A DNA stretch of 64,000 bases from DASZIT01 sp963709665 (GCA_963709665.1 CAVPWU010000002.1:620001-684000), one strand, 5' to 3'. Shown: positions 8,104 to 16,357, counted from the stretch's first letter. The notes: generated from the sequence alone by a model not told the origin. Numbers and translations: made by a program.

Positions 8104-9035
8104 TTGGGGGTGGAGGTCTCCCCGCCGGACTTCCCGTCGGCGGTCACGAAGGCGTGGCCGCCGAACTGGTTCCGGAGGGCCGACACCAGGCGGAGCCCGT
8201 AGGCGTCCTTCTTCTGGGAGGCGAAGCGGGCGAACAGGGCCGAGGAGATGACCGGGGCCGACACGCCACGGTCGATGGCCTCCTCCACCGTCCAGCGGCC
8301 CTCGCCGGAGTCGGCCACCACCCCCTCCACCTGGTCGAAGCCCGACTCGGGACGGAGGGCACGCTCGGCCAGCTCCAGCAGCCAGCTGCGGACCACCGAG
8401 CCGTACCTCCAGATGGCGGCGATCTCGTGGAGGTCGAGGTCGAACTCCGGTGCCTCGGACATGATCTCGAAACCCTCGGCGTAGGCCTGCATCAGCCCGT
8501 ACTCGATGCCGTTGTGGACCATCTTGACGAAGTGGCCCGCTCCGGGAGGGCCGACGTGGGCGTAGCCCCCGTCGGGGGCGAGGGCCAGGAAGACCGGCTC
8601 GCAGACCGCCACCGCCTCCGGGGTGCCGCCCACCATCAGGCAGTACCCCTCCTTCAGGCCCCAGATGCCCCCGGAGGTGCCGGCGTCCACCAGGGCGATG
8701 CCCTCGGCGGCCAACTGGTCGACCAGGGGGGCCGTCTCCTTGTAGTTGGAGTTGCCGCCGTCGATGATCACGTCCCCGGACTCGAAGAGCCCGGCCAGGG
8801 TGGTGATGGTGGAGTTGGTGGCCTCGCCGGCCGGGACCATCACCCACGCCACGCGGGGCGCCTCGAGCTTGGCGGCCACCTCCTCGAGGGTGGCGGCGGG
8901 CTCGGCCCCGAAGGCCTGGGCCCCGTCCCGGGCCTTCTCCGACAGGTCGAAGGCGACCACCTCGTGCCCGTGCTCGATCAGCCGCTGGGTCATGTTGGCG
9001 CCCATCTTGCCCAGGCCGATCATGGCGATCCTCAT
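8100..9035 (-). CDS. gnd: 6-phosphogluconate dehydrogenase (short, decarboxylating type)
   Basis: A 311-aa member of the short 6PGDH class (about 300 residues; the E. coli Gnd type has about 470), which oxidatively decarboxylates 6-phosphogluconate to ribulose-5-phosphate. It has an N-terminal Rossmann motif MIGLGKMGANM, the substrate motif DGGNSNYKET, VDAGTSGGIWGLKEGYCLMVGG, and the catalytic HFVKMVHNGIEYG with Lys and His. Short-class enzymes are often NAD-preferring, so cofactor choice is open. Its stop overlaps the zwf ATG by 4 nt, and the tal gene lies 110 nt upstream on the same strand. Confidence 0.93.
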   Translation of the reverse strand: MRIAMIGLGKMGANMTQRLIEHGHEVVAFDLSEKARDGAQAFGAEPAATLEEVAAKLEAPRVAWVMVPAGEATNSTITTLAGLFESGDVIIDGGNSNYKETAPLVDQLAAEGIALVDAGTSGGIWGLKEGYCLMVGGTPEAVAVCEPVFLALAPDGGYAHVGPPGAGHFVKMVHNGIEYGLMQAYAEGFEIMSEAPEFDLDLHEIAAIWRYGSVVRSWLLELAERALRPESGFDQVEGVVADSGEGRWTVEEAIDRGVSAPVISSALFARFASQKKDAYGLRLVSALRNQFGGHAFVTADGKSGGETSTPK

Positions 9036-9145
9036 GCGGTGCTCCTCACTCGTGTGCGGTCATGGTGGGTCCGGTGGCCCGGCGGCCGTGGCGGGCCCCG
9101 ATGGTTCGGTGGTGGGGTCGGCGGTGACCCGACGGCTCCGGTGAC

Positions 9146-10267
9146 TCAGCCGCCGTTCTTACCACTGAGCTGGTTGGCCTTGTCGGCCAGCGACTGCATC
9201 AGCTCGTCGAACGACTTGGCGAAGGAGGCCACGCCCTCGGACTCGAGGACCACCGCCACCTCCTCCATGTCGATGCCGGCCGCCGCCAGCGAGGCGATGA
9301 CCCGCTCGGCCCCCGGCACGTCGGCGTCGACGGTCCGGGCCACCGTCCCGTGGTCCAGGTAGTCGGCGACGGTGCCGTCGGGCATGGTGTTGACGGTGTC
9401 CGGCCCGATCAGGGTGTCGACGTAGGCCAGGTCCGGGTAGTCCGGGTTCTTGGTGGAGGTGGAGGCCCACAGCGGGCGCTGGACGTGGGCGCCCCGGGCG
9501 GCCAGCGCCTCCCATCGGGGTCCGGAGAACTTCTGGGTGAAGAGCCGGTAGGCCAGCCGGGCCTGGGCCACGGCCGCCTGGCCCCGCAGGGCGAGCAGGG
9601 CGTCGTCGCCCCGGGCGGCCGCCTCGATGCGGCGGTCCACCTCGGTGTCCACCCGGCTGATGAAGAAGGAGGCCACGCTGGCCACCTTGGACAGGTCGGT
9701 GGCCCCGGTGGCCAGGTAGGCCTCGAGGCCGTCGAGGTAGGCGTCGATGACCGCCTCGTACCGGGAGAGGCTGAAGATGAGGGTCACGTTGATGCTCCGA
9801 CCCTCGCTGATCATCTGGCGGATGGCCGGGACGCCCTCCTGGGTGGCCGGGATCTTCACCAGCACGTTGGGGAGGTCGATCCGCTGGTGGAGGCCGCGGG
9901 CGGCGGTGATGGTGCCGTCGGTGTCGTGGGCCAGGGAGGGGGCCACCTCCACCGAGACGAAGCCGTCACCCCCGCCGGAGGCGTCGTAGACCGGGCGGAG
10001 GACGGCCAGGGCGTGGTTGATGTCGTCCACCACCAGGTCCCAGTAGGCGTCCTCCACCGAGGTGGTGGCGATCAGGGAGCCGAACTGGTCGTCGTAGGTG
10101 TCCTGGCCGGAGATGGCGTTGGCGAAGATGGTGGGGTTGGAGGTGATCCCCCGGATGCCCTGGTCGACCAGGCCGGCCAGCGTGCCGTTCTGCAGCCAGT
10201 CGCGACGGAGGTTGTCGAGCCAGGGGCTCTGGCCCTCCTGGTCGAAGAGTTCGTTGAGCTTGGTCAT
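9146..10267 (-). CDS. tal: Transaldolase
   Basis: A 373-aa transaldolase of the longer actinobacterial type, transferring dihydroxyacetone units between sedoheptulose-7-phosphate and glyceraldehyde-3-phosphate. Motifs: GIRGITSNPTIFANAI near the N-terminus, VSVEVAPSLAHDTDGTI, NVLVKIPATQEGVPAI containing the Schiff-base Lys, then NVTLIFSLSRYEAVIDAYLDGLE and RPLWASTSTKNPDY. All are in the order expected for the family. The ATG at 10267 lies 39 nt after the tkt stop, with a purine-rich AAAGGACC just upstream. It is the second gene of the pentose-phosphate operon. Confidence 0.95.
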   Translation of the reverse strand: MTKLNELFDQEGQSPWLDNLRRDWLQNGTLAGLVDQGIRGITSNPTIFANAISGQDTYDDQFGSLIATTSVEDAYWDLVVDDINHALAVLRPVYDASGGGDGFVSVEVAPSLAHDTDGTITAARGLHQRIDLPNVLVKIPATQEGVPAIRQMISEGRSINVTLIFSLSRYEAVIDAYLDGLEAYLATGATDLSKVASVASFFISRVDTEVDRRIEAAARGDDALLALRGQAAVAQARLAYRLFTQKFSGPRWEALAARGAHVQRPLWASTSTKNPDYPDLAYVDTLIGPDTVNTMPDGTVADYLDHGTVARTVDADVPGAERVIASLAAAGIDMEEVAVVLESEGVASFAKSFDELMQSLADKANQLSGKNGG

Positions 10268-10306
10268 CGGGGTCCTTTCGATCGGGGCGGGGGTCCGCCG
10301 ATCCGG

Positions 10307-12328
10307 CTAGGCGTGGCGCCCGGCCGACACCAGTTCGGTGGCCCGGTCGGCCACGTGCCGGGCGGTGAAGCCGAACTCCTCCATGTTGCGCTCCCCGGGG
10401 GCGGAGGCGCCGAAGTGGTCGATGGAGACGAAGGCGTCGGCATAGCGGTCCCACCCGAACGACGAGGCGGCCTCCACGCTGAGGCGGGGGACGCCGGCCG
10501 GCAGCAGCTCGGCCAGGTAGGCGTCGTCCTGGAGGGCCAGCAGGTCCCACGAGGGGAGCGACACCACCCGGGCGTCGGTTCCCTCCTCGGCCAGCAGGTC
10601 GGCCGCCCCCAGGCACACCTGGACCTCGCTGCCGGTGCCGATGAGCACCACCTGCGGACCGTCACCCGCCTCGTCCCGGAGGACGTAGCCACCGCGGGGC
10701 ACGCCGGCGGCGGACCGCTCGACCGTCTCGGCCAGGACCGGGAGCTTCTGGCGGCTGAGGACCATGGCCGTCGGTCCCTCGCCGTCGACTGCCACCCGCC
10801 AGGCCTGGGCGGTCTCGTTGGCGTCGGCCGGCCGGATCACCCGGAGGCCGGGCATGGCCCGCACGGCGGCCAGCTGCTCGATGGGCTGGTGGGTGGGACC
10901 GTCCTCGCCCAGACCGATGGAGTCGTGGGTCCAGGAGTAGATGACGTGGGCCTCGGAGAGGGCGGCCACCCGGACGGCGCCCCGCATGTAGTCGCTGAAG
11001 ACGAAGAAGGTGCCGCCCACCGGCAGCGTCCCCCCGTGCATGGCCATGCCGGTCATGATCCCGCCCATGCCGTGTTCGCGGATGCCGTAGTGGATGAGGC
11101 TGCCCCCCGGGTCCTCCACCGACTGCGCCGTGGCGCCGGCCATGGCCATGCCGGTGTTGCCGGTGAGGTCGGCGCTGCCGGGGATGACCCCGGGGAGGAC
11201 GTCGCCGGTGGCGTCGAGGCACGCCTTGATCGCCTGGCGGGTGGCCAGGGGGCCGTCCTCGGGGGCGAAGGTGGGCAGCTTCGACTCCCACCCCTCGAGG
11301 CCGTGTCCCCGTTGGGCGGCGTGCCAGCGGGCCTTGTCGCCCGTCCAGGCGTCGAACCGCTCCTGCCACTGGGCGTGGAACGCCTGGCCGCGGGGGATGG
11401 AGCGGCGGTAGAGGTCGAGGACGGCGTCGGGCACCCAGAACGTCTCGTCGGGCGGGAGGCCCATCAGCTCCTTGGTCCGGCGGATCTCCTCCTCGGGGAA
11501 GGGGTCGCCGTGGGCCTTGGGGGAGTCGGTGAAGGCGGGGGACGGGTAGCCGATGTGGCTCCGGAGGATGATCAGCGACGGCCGGTCCTCCTCGGCCTTG
11601 GCCCGGAGCAGCGCCGCCTCCAGGGCGTCGGTGTCGTTGGCCACCTCGCCGATGTCGTCCACGTCCCAGCCGTAGGCCGCGAACCGCTCGGGCACGTTGT
11701 CGTTGTAGGACAGCTCGGTGGGGCCGTCGATGGTGATGTGGTTGTCGTCGTAGACATAGACCAGCCGGCCCAGCTGCAGGTGGCCGGCCAGCGAGGCGGC
11801 CTCGTGGGAGATGCCCTCCTCGAGACAGCCGTCCCCGGCCACCACGTAGGTGTGGTGGTCGCAGAGGTCGGGGGAGAAGTGGGTGCGGAGCCACCGTTCG
11901 GCGATCCCCATGCCCACGCCGTTGGCGAAGCCCTGGCCCAGAGGACCGGTGGTCACCTCGAGACCGGGCGTCAGGTGGACCTCCGGGTGGCCCGCCGTCC
12001 GGCTCCCGAACTGGCGGAAGGCCTTCAGGTCGTTCAGCTCCAGCCCGTAGCCGGTCAGGTAGAGCATCGAGTACAGGAGGATGGAGGCGTGGCCGTTGGA
12101 GAGGACGAATCGGTCCCGGTCCGGCCAGTCGGGGGCGGTGGGGTCGTGCCGCATCACCCGGGTGAAGAGGACGTGGGCCAGGGGGGCGAGGGCCATGGCG
12201 GTGCCCGGGTGACCGGAGCTGGCGGCCCGTGGCCCGTCCATGGCGATGCCCCGGATGACATCGATGCCGAGCTGCTCGAGGGCCTGGTCGCGGGGCGGAT
12301 CGGGGAGGGAGGGATCGACGGAGGTCAT
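10307..12328 (-). CDS. tkt: Transketolase
   Basis: A 673-aa thiamine-diphosphate enzyme of normal transketolase length. The N-terminal pyrophosphate domain carries SSGHPGTAMALAPLAHVLFT and the GDGCLEEGISHEAASLAG motif for Mg2+/ThDP binding; the pyrimidine domain shows HDSIGLGEDGPTHQPIEQLA. It interconverts ketose and aldose phosphates in the non-oxidative pentose-phosphate branch. The ATG at 12328 was chosen because it begins the conserved SLPDPPRDQALEQLGIDVIRG region and is preceded by a TAGGGT box 8 nt upstream. It appears to be the first gene of an eight-gene operon running to 1497. Confidence 0.96.
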   Translation of the reverse strand: MTSVDPSLPDPPRDQALEQLGIDVIRGIAMDGPRAASSGHPGTAMALAPLAHVLFTRVMRHDPTAPDWPDRDRFVLSNGHASILLYSMLYLTGYGLELNDLKAFRQFGSRTAGHPEVHLTPGLEVTTGPLGQGFANGVGMGIAERWLRTHFSPDLCDHHTYVVAGDGCLEEGISHEAASLAGHLQLGRLVYVYDDNHITIDGPTELSYNDNVPERFAAYGWDVDDIGEVANDTDALEAALLRAKAEEDRPSLIILRSHIGYPSPAFTDSPKAHGDPFPEEEIRRTKELMGLPPDETFWVPDAVLDLYRRSIPRGQAFHAQWQERFDAWTGDKARWHAAQRGHGLEGWESKLPTFAPEDGPLATRQAIKACLDATGDVLPGVIPGSADLTGNTGMAMAGATAQSVEDPGGSLIHYGIREHGMGGIMTGMAMHGGTLPVGGTFFVFSDYMRGAVRVAALSEAHVIYSWTHDSIGLGEDGPTHQPIEQLAAVRAMPGLRVIRPADANETAQAWRVAVDGEGPTAMVLSRQKLPVLAETVERSAAGVPRGGYVLRDEAGDGPQVVLIGTGSEVQVCLGAADLLAEEGTDARVVSLPSWDLLALQDDAYLAELLPAGVPRLSVEAASSFGWDRYADAFVSIDHFGASAPGERNMEEFGFTARHVADRATELVSAGRHA

Positions 12329-12336
12329 CACCGGCC

Positions 12337-12342
12337 ACCCTA
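12337..12342 (-). promoter_or_regulatory. Predicted -10 box of the tkt operon
   Basis: TAGGGT on the minus strand ends 8 nt before the tkt ATG, giving a transcript with a near-zero leader. The same hexamer occurs in front of arc, dop and lepB. Confidence 0.5.
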
Positions 12343-12365
12343 CTGGCGAACCGTGCGTCCGGTGC

Positions 12366-12383
12366 CGTGAACATCGCGTGAAC
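12366..12383. promoter_or_regulatory. Heptamer direct repeat upstream of tkt
   Basis: CGTGAAC occurs twice with a 4-bp spacer (11-bp period), about 36-53 bp upstream of the predicted tkt transcription start. The position suits an activator. SARP/OmpR-type regulators use heptamer repeats with this period, but no binding is shown. Confidence 0.35.
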
Positions 12384-12403
12384 CGGCCCACCGGCCGGCC
12401 CGG

Positions 12404-13552
12404 TCAGCGGTCGCGGAAGAGGGCCACCGAGGCGGTGAAACTGTGGACGAAGTTGGTCCCGCCGACCGGTCCGAACTCGCCGGCGGCGAAGAACCCGCCC
12501 ACCGGCACCGGGCCCAGCAGGTCGGCCACCACCCCGGCGTCGTGGTCGGCCACGTCGAAGAAGCGGGTGCCCCGCCCGCTGCAGGTCAGGATCAGCGCCC
12601 CGTCGGCCCGACGGTCGAGGAGCTGGCGGCGGAGGTCGAAGGTGGCCGACTCCGGATCGCGGAGGTGGAAGCGCACGCTGGCTCCCACCGGGATCCGGTC
12701 GTCGACCGCCACCGCCCCGGTCCGGTGGTCGACCCCCACCACGCTGCGCACCAGGAAGTCGCCGGCCTGCGGGTCCACCAGCCGCTCGTCGATGAGGCGG
12801 CCGACGTGGAACCCGTTGGACTCGAGCCCGGCCACCTCCACCGGGGTCAGCTGGTCGGTGATCTCGCCGACCAGGCACTCGAGGGTGGGGCGCCCGGCCA
12901 CCTCCTGGACGATGTTGCGCTCGGCGGCGGTGACGGTGAGGAGCTGCCCGTAGGGGCGGGCCCCCTGCGAGACCACCGTCTCCACCTCCACCCCGCCACC
13001 GATGACCACCCCCACCGCCCCCTCGTTGAGGGTGCGGGGCCCGGTGACCAGCCGGTTGCCCCCCGGGGTGGCGCCGCCGCTGGCGTTGCCGCCGATGACC
13101 CGGAGCCCGGGGGCCACCCCGGCCAGCCAGGCCACGAAGGCGTCGGCCGGGAAGGTGAAGGGGTCGGCCACCAACAGGAGCGCCCCGGCCGCGAAGGCCA
13201 GGTTGTCGGGCCAGCCGGAGAACTCCCAGTTGTCGTCGGCCAGGCGGGTGGCCCGCAGGGCCACCGGCACCAGGGGTCCGACGTGGGCGGCCCACAGGCT
13301 GATGGCCGGGGTGTCCTCGACTTCCCGACCGGTCCCCACCACCGCGTCGGCGGCGCAGCCGATCATGGCCAGGGGGTGGAGGACGGAGTCGACGGTGGCC
13401 ACGATGTCCTCGAGCGCCCCCAGATGGGGCCGGGTGACGTTCAGCACCACCAGGTCCGGGCGCTCGCCGATCGCCTCCAGGACGGCCCCGACCACCTCGC
13501 CGGTGGCCAGGGAGGTCACCGGGTGCTCGGAGAGGGCGCTGGCGAAGGGCAT
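12404..13552 (-). CDS. FIST-domain signal-sensing protein
   Basis: A 382-aa protein matching the FIST family, with an N-terminal FIST_N-like region (LVVLNVTRPHLGALEDIV, IGCAADAVVGTGREVEDTPAISLWAA) and a C-terminal FIST_C region (CSGRGTRFFDVADHDAGVV, then GGFFAAGEFGPVGGTNFVHSFTAS). FIST domains are thought to bind small ligands such as amino acids and are found in signal-transduction proteins. This copy has no fused output domain and no signal peptide, so it is probably cytoplasmic. It sits directly upstream of the tkt promoter on the same strand. Ligand and partner are unknown. Confidence 0.8.
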   Translation of the reverse strand: MPFASALSEHPVTSLATGEVVGAVLEAIGERPDLVVLNVTRPHLGALEDIVATVDSVLHPLAMIGCAADAVVGTGREVEDTPAISLWAAHVGPLVPVALRATRLADDNWEFSGWPDNLAFAAGALLLVADPFTFPADAFVAWLAGVAPGLRVIGGNASGGATPGGNRLVTGPRTLNEGAVGVVIGGGVEVETVVSQGARPYGQLLTVTAAERNIVQEVAGRPTLECLVGEITDQLTPVEVAGLESNGFHVGRLIDERLVDPQAGDFLVRSVVGVDHRTGAVAVDDRIPVGASVRFHLRDPESATFDLRRQLLDRRADGALILTCSGRGTRFFDVADHDAGVVADLLGPVPVGGFFAAGEFGPVGGTNFVHSFTASVALFRDR

Positions 13553-13607
13553 TCAGCACGACCCCGGGAGCTCGACCACGGCTCCAGTATCGGCCATGGC
13601 GGACGGG

Positions 13608-13613
13608 TAGCGT
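13608..13613 (+). promoter_or_regulatory. Predicted -10 box, leaderless thioesterase transcript
   Basis: TAGCGT ends exactly 6 nt before the ATG at 13620, the spacing at which transcription would start on the A of the ATG. No Shine-Dalgarno is present. Confidence 0.5.
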
Positions 13614-13619
13614 CAGCGC

Positions 13620-14030
13620 ATGCCCGACCCGCGGATCCAGGTCCCACCGAACTGCGAGCTGACGCTGGGGATGACCTGCGTCGACAAGACCGAGCCGGGG
13701 CGGACGGTCTGGCGGATGCGGGCCGACGAGCGGTTCGCCAACCCGGCCGGCATCGTCCAGGGTGGCTTCATCGGGGCCATGGCCGACTCGGCCATGGGCA
13801 GCGCGGCGGTCACCTTCGCGGCCGGCCGGGAGCAGAAGGTGTTCGCCGTCAACCTCGAGGCGAAGACCAGCTTTCTGGGAAGCGCCCGGGTCGGCTCGGA
13901 GCTGGAGTGCACCGCCCGGGTGGTGTCGGGGGGCCACCGGGTGGCCTTCGCCGAGGCGGAGGTGACCGACGACGCCGGACGCACGGTGGCCCGGGCCACC
14001 TCGACCTTCCTCTTCACCCCGAGGGGGTGA
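13620..14030 (+). CDS. PaaI-type hotdog-fold thioesterase
   Basis: A 136-aa single-domain hotdog protein. The helix region ANPAGIVQGGFIGAMADSAMG has the family pattern NPxGxxHGG, with Gln at the usual His position, followed by the strands KVFAVNLEAKTSFLGSARVGSELECTA. Such enzymes hydrolyse acyl-CoA thioesters, often phenylacetyl- or medium-chain-acyl-CoA. The His-to-Gln change occurs in some members and may alter activity. It is divergent from the FIST gene and monocistronic by layout; the next gene begins 129 nt later behind its own TATAGT box. Confidence 0.8.
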   Translation: MPDPRIQVPPNCELTLGMTCVDKTEPGRTVWRMRADERFANPAGIVQGGFIGAMADSAMGSAAVTFAAGREQKVFAVNLEAKTSFLGSARVGSELECTARVVSGGHRVAFAEAEVTDDAGRTVARATSTFLFTPRG

Positions 14031-14077
14031 CCGGGACCGGCCACCGGCCGGCTCCCGGGTGGGTGGCGGGTGCCGCC

Positions 14078-14083
14078 TATAGT
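14078..14083 (+). promoter_or_regulatory. Predicted -10 box for the small membrane-protein operon
   Basis: TATAGT lies about 75 nt upstream of the GTG at 14160. No convincing -35 is visible. Confidence 0.35.
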
Positions 14084-14159
14084 TGCCCGGACGGCTGGAC
14101 CGCCGTGACCGGGCATCCGCCCACCGACGACGACCCCAGCACCGGAACGAGGACGCAGC

Positions 14160-14528
14160 GTGGCCGCAGACAAGGACGGAAGCAGGTTCGGCCGGCTGAA
14201 GACGGCCGGGAACGGCACCCTCCAACTGGTCGTCGACTACGTCAAGCAGGAGACCCTCGAGCCGCTGAAGGGCCTGGGCCGGTTCCTCCTCTTCGGGGTG
14301 ATCGGCTCGGTGTTCCTGGGGATCGGGCTGGTGATCCTGGCGGTGTCCTTCCTCCGGTTCCTGCAGGGGGAGACCGACGGTGCCTTCGACGGCAACCTGT
14401 CGTGGATCCCGTACCTGATCGTGAGCGTGGTGGTGGTGGCCGTGGCCGCCGCCGCCGTCCTGATGATCCAACGTGGCGCCGCCCGCCGCCAGGGTGCCGC
14501 CAACGCCGTCGACAAGGAGGCAGCATGA
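14160..14528 (+). CDS. Small two-helix membrane protein, Holin-X (phage_holin_3_6)-like
   Basis: A 122-aa protein with an amphipathic N-terminus and two hydrophobic helices (residues about 38-62, LLFGVIGSVFLGIGLVILAV, and about 80-102, IPYLIVSVVVVAVAAAAVLM), followed by a basic tail. The layout resembles the actinobacterial Holin-X superfamily of cellular membrane proteins, which despite the name are usually not prophage genes. The GTG at 14160 is the first plausible start. Its stop overlaps the next ATG by 4 nt, so the three small membrane-protein genes 14160-14951 form one unit that runs into trmI. Function unknown. Confidence 0.65.
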   Translation: MAADKDGSRFGRLKTAGNGTLQLVVDYVKQETLEPLKGLGRFLLFGVIGSVFLGIGLVILAVSFLRFLQGETDGAFDGNLSWIPYLIVSVVVVAVAAAAVLMIQRGAARRQGAANAVDKEAA

Positions 14529-14737
14529 GCCCGGAAAGCGCTCCCATCACCCGGGACGACATCGAGGCCCGGTTCCGCGAGTTGAACGGGGACGTGGCCA
14601 GTGAAGTGGTGTCGGTCCGGTCCCAGGCGCTCACCATCACCCTCGGCGTGGTGGTGGCGGTGGTGACGGTGGCCTTCCTCCTCGGGCGCCGGGGTGGCCG
14701 CAAGCGCTCCACGGTGGTCGAGGTCCGGCGGATCTGA
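14525..14737 (+). CDS. Small single-pass membrane protein
   Basis: A 70-aa protein with a short acidic N-terminal helix and one membrane segment (residues about 37-54, LTITLGVVVAVVTVAFLLG), then a basic GRRGGRKR stop-transfer. The ATG at 14525 overlaps the previous stop and is preceded by a strong AAGGAGG at 14514-14520. I recognise no family. Similar short proteins often accompany Holin-X-like genes in actinobacteria (inference). Confidence 0.7.
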   Translation: MSPESAPITRDDIEARFRELNGDVASEVVSVRSQALTITLGVVVAVVTVAFLLGRRGGRKRSTVVEVRRI

Positions 14738-14741
14738 CACC

Positions 14742-14951
14742 GTGAGCTCCATCGACAGCGGCCTCCGCTATGTCTTCCGGGCCGGGTTCCGTCGCGGGGT
14801 GAGGGGCCAGTCGGCCTGGTTCGTGGTCGGCACCGCCGCCTGGCTGATCTACCGCGCCCGGAGGTCGAGTGACGAGGTCATCTACCGGACCGTCCTCAAG
14901 TCCGGCGAGCGCCTGATGGTGACGACCGGCCGCCCTGACGACGCCGCTTGA
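14742..14951 (+). CDS. Small hypothetical protein
   Basis: A 69-aa basic protein (SIDSGLRYVFRAGFRRGVRG, then SAWFVVGTAAWLIYRARR) with one short hydrophobic stretch, possibly membrane-associated. The GTG at 14742, four nt after the previous stop, was preferred over an ATG at 14694 that would overlap the upstream coding region. The stop overlaps a possible TTG start of trmI (TTGA). No recognised family. Confidence 0.6.
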   Translation: MSSIDSGLRYVFRAGFRRGVRGQSAWFVVGTAAWLIYRARRSSDEVIYRTVLKSGERLMVTTGRPDDAA

Positions 14952-14956
14952 GCCCG

Positions 14957-15841
14957 ATGTCCGGGGGAGACGACGGTGCCCGGCTCCGCGACGGTGAGCG
15001 CGTGCTGCTCATCGACGCCAAGCAGCGCCACTACCTGATCACCCTGCGGGCCGGGACGTCGTTCCACACCCACGTGGGGATCGTCGACCACGACCACCTG
15101 ATCGGGGCGGAGGACGGCTCCACCGTGCTGGGCAGCACCGGTCGGAGGTTCGTGGTGCTCCGGCCCACCCTGGCCGACGTCATCCTCAAGATGCCCCGCG
15201 GGGCCCAGGTCATCTACCCGAAGGATCTGGCCGCCATCGTCATGCAGGCCGACATCGCCCCCGGGGTGCGGGTGCTCGAGGCCGGGGTGGGCTCCGGCGC
15301 CCTGTCGATGGCCATGTTGCGGGCGGGCGCCGACGTGCTGGGCTACGAGCTGCGCGAGGACTTCGCCGCCCGGGCCCGGGCCAACGTCGAGGACCTGCTC
15401 GGGCCGGACGCCCCCTACCAGGTGGTGGTGCGCGACGTCTACGAGGGGATCGACGAGCGGGGGCTCGACCGGGTGGTGCTCGACCTGCCCGAGCCCTGGC
15501 GGGTGGTGCCCCACGCCGAGGTGGCACTGCGCTCGGGTGGCATCCTCTGCTCGTACCTCCCGACCATCAACCAGTCGTCGCAGCTCCGCCACGCCCTCGA
15601 CCGCAGCCGGTTCCGGATGGCGGTGACCCTGGAGGTCCTCCACCGCACCTGGCACATCGAGGCCCGGTCGGTCCGGCCCGACCACCGGATGGTGGGCCAC
15701 ACCGGCTTCCTGACCACCGCCCGACTGCTGGCGCCCACCGAGGACGAGGCGCCCTACAACGCCGCCAAGTACTCCGGGACCGGGGGGGAGGCCGAGGTCG
15801 GCGACGCCGGCACCGAGGGCCTCGGTCCGGCCTGGACCTGA
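14957..15841 (+). CDS. trmI: tRNA (adenine-58-N1)-methyltransferase
   Basis: A SAM-dependent enzyme that methylates A58 in the T-loop of tRNAs. The N-terminal small beta domain leads into PRGAQVIYPKDLAAIVMQADIAPG, the SAM motif VLEAGVGSGALSMAMLRAG, an acidic YELREDFAARA and the catalytic DLPEPWRVV, matching the actinobacterial TrmI (Rv2118c type). The ATG at 14957 gives 294 aa; a TTG at 14948 overlapping the previous stop is possible. In M. tuberculosis the homologue also lies next to the proteasome genes, so this gene marks the start of a conserved block. Confidence 0.92.
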   Translation: MSGGDDGARLRDGERVLLIDAKQRHYLITLRAGTSFHTHVGIVDHDHLIGAEDGSTVLGSTGRRFVVLRPTLADVILKMPRGAQVIYPKDLAAIVMQADIAPGVRVLEAGVGSGALSMAMLRAGADVLGYELREDFAARARANVEDLLGPDAPYQVVVRDVYEGIDERGLDRVVLDLPEPWRVVPHAEVALRSGGILCSYLPTINQSSQLRHALDRSRFRMAVTLEVLHRTWHIEARSVRPDHRMVGHTGFLTTARLLAPTEDEAPYNAAKYSGTGGEAEVGDAGTEGLGPAWT

Positions 15842-15873
15842 GGCGGCACCGGCGGCCGGCGCCGGGGCCCGGC

Positions 15874-15910
15874 CCGGTCAGCCCTGCCGGCGGGAGCCGG
15901 TCAGCCCTGC
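15874..15910. repeat. Short tandem duplication at the ferredoxin 3' end
   Basis: A 14-bp word (CCGGTCAGCCCTGC) occurs at 15874-15887 and 15897-15910, 23 bp apart. The second copy contains the ferredoxin stop codon, so the gene end appears to have been duplicated downstream. Confidence 0.6.
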
Positions 15911-16137
15911 TCGATGAAGATGCACTCGCCGGGGCACTCCTCGGAGGCCTCCACCACGGCGTCCTCGAGGTCGGCGGGTACCGCCGCCATGCCCCCCGAG
16001 CCGCCCGGCTCGTTCTTCACGTCGGAGCCTTCCTTGACGTAGGCGAGACCGTCGTCGAGCAGCGTGAACACGGCCGGTGCGATCTCCTCGCAGAGACCGT
16101 CCCCGGTGCAGAGATCCTGGTCGATCCAGACCTTCAT
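15901..16137 (-). CDS. Small ferredoxin (3Fe-4S type)
   Basis: A 78-aa ferredoxin. The Cys pattern is Cys10-x5-Cys16 near the N-terminus (DLCTGDGLCEEIAPAVF) and Cys68/Cys72 near the end (EECPGECIF). The position between Cys10 and Cys16 where a 4Fe-4S cluster would need a third Cys is Gly, which fits the 3Fe-4S ferredoxins that feed actinobacterial cytochromes P450. An acidic, Gly-rich insertion (residues 37-50) is present. The ATG at 16137 is clear. It is convergent with trmI and divergent from arc. No P450 is in the window, so its partner is elsewhere. Confidence 0.85.
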   Translation of the reverse strand: MKVWIDQDLCTGDGLCEEIAPAVFTLLDDGLAYVKEGSDVKNEPGGSGGMAAVPADLEDAVVEASEECPGECIFIEQG

Positions 16138-16351
16138 CAGTGGTAACTCTCCTACGTCGGTGCCGGCCGCGGTTGGGGCGGCCCTGCAATAGCCTGAACT
16201 GGTAGGTGTGGCGCCGGTGCCCACTGCCCGGACCGGACCGCCTCCCTGTCTCATGCATGCTAATCGCAACCGCGGAGGGGCGGGCTGACGGTCCGTCAGA
16301 TGGTCGCCGGGCGCGCCCGGCGGGGGTGTCCGACCCCGGCGGGGAGGCGTG

Positions 16352-16357
16352 TAGGGT
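16352..16357 (+). promoter_or_regulatory. Predicted -10 box of arc/mpa
   Basis: TAGGGT, with predicted transcription start near 16364, upstream of the GTG at 16383. It argues against the longer start at 16326. Confidence 0.45.

Noticed and set aside
10662..14471. A 1269-codon minus-strand frame across tkt, FIST and the thioesterase gene
   Set aside because: The translation is Arg/Gly/Pro-rich noise in the alternate frame of well-supported genes.
14160..14951. Possible prophage holin cluster
   Set aside because: Holin-X-like proteins are common cellular membrane proteins in actinobacteria, and no other phage gene is nearby.
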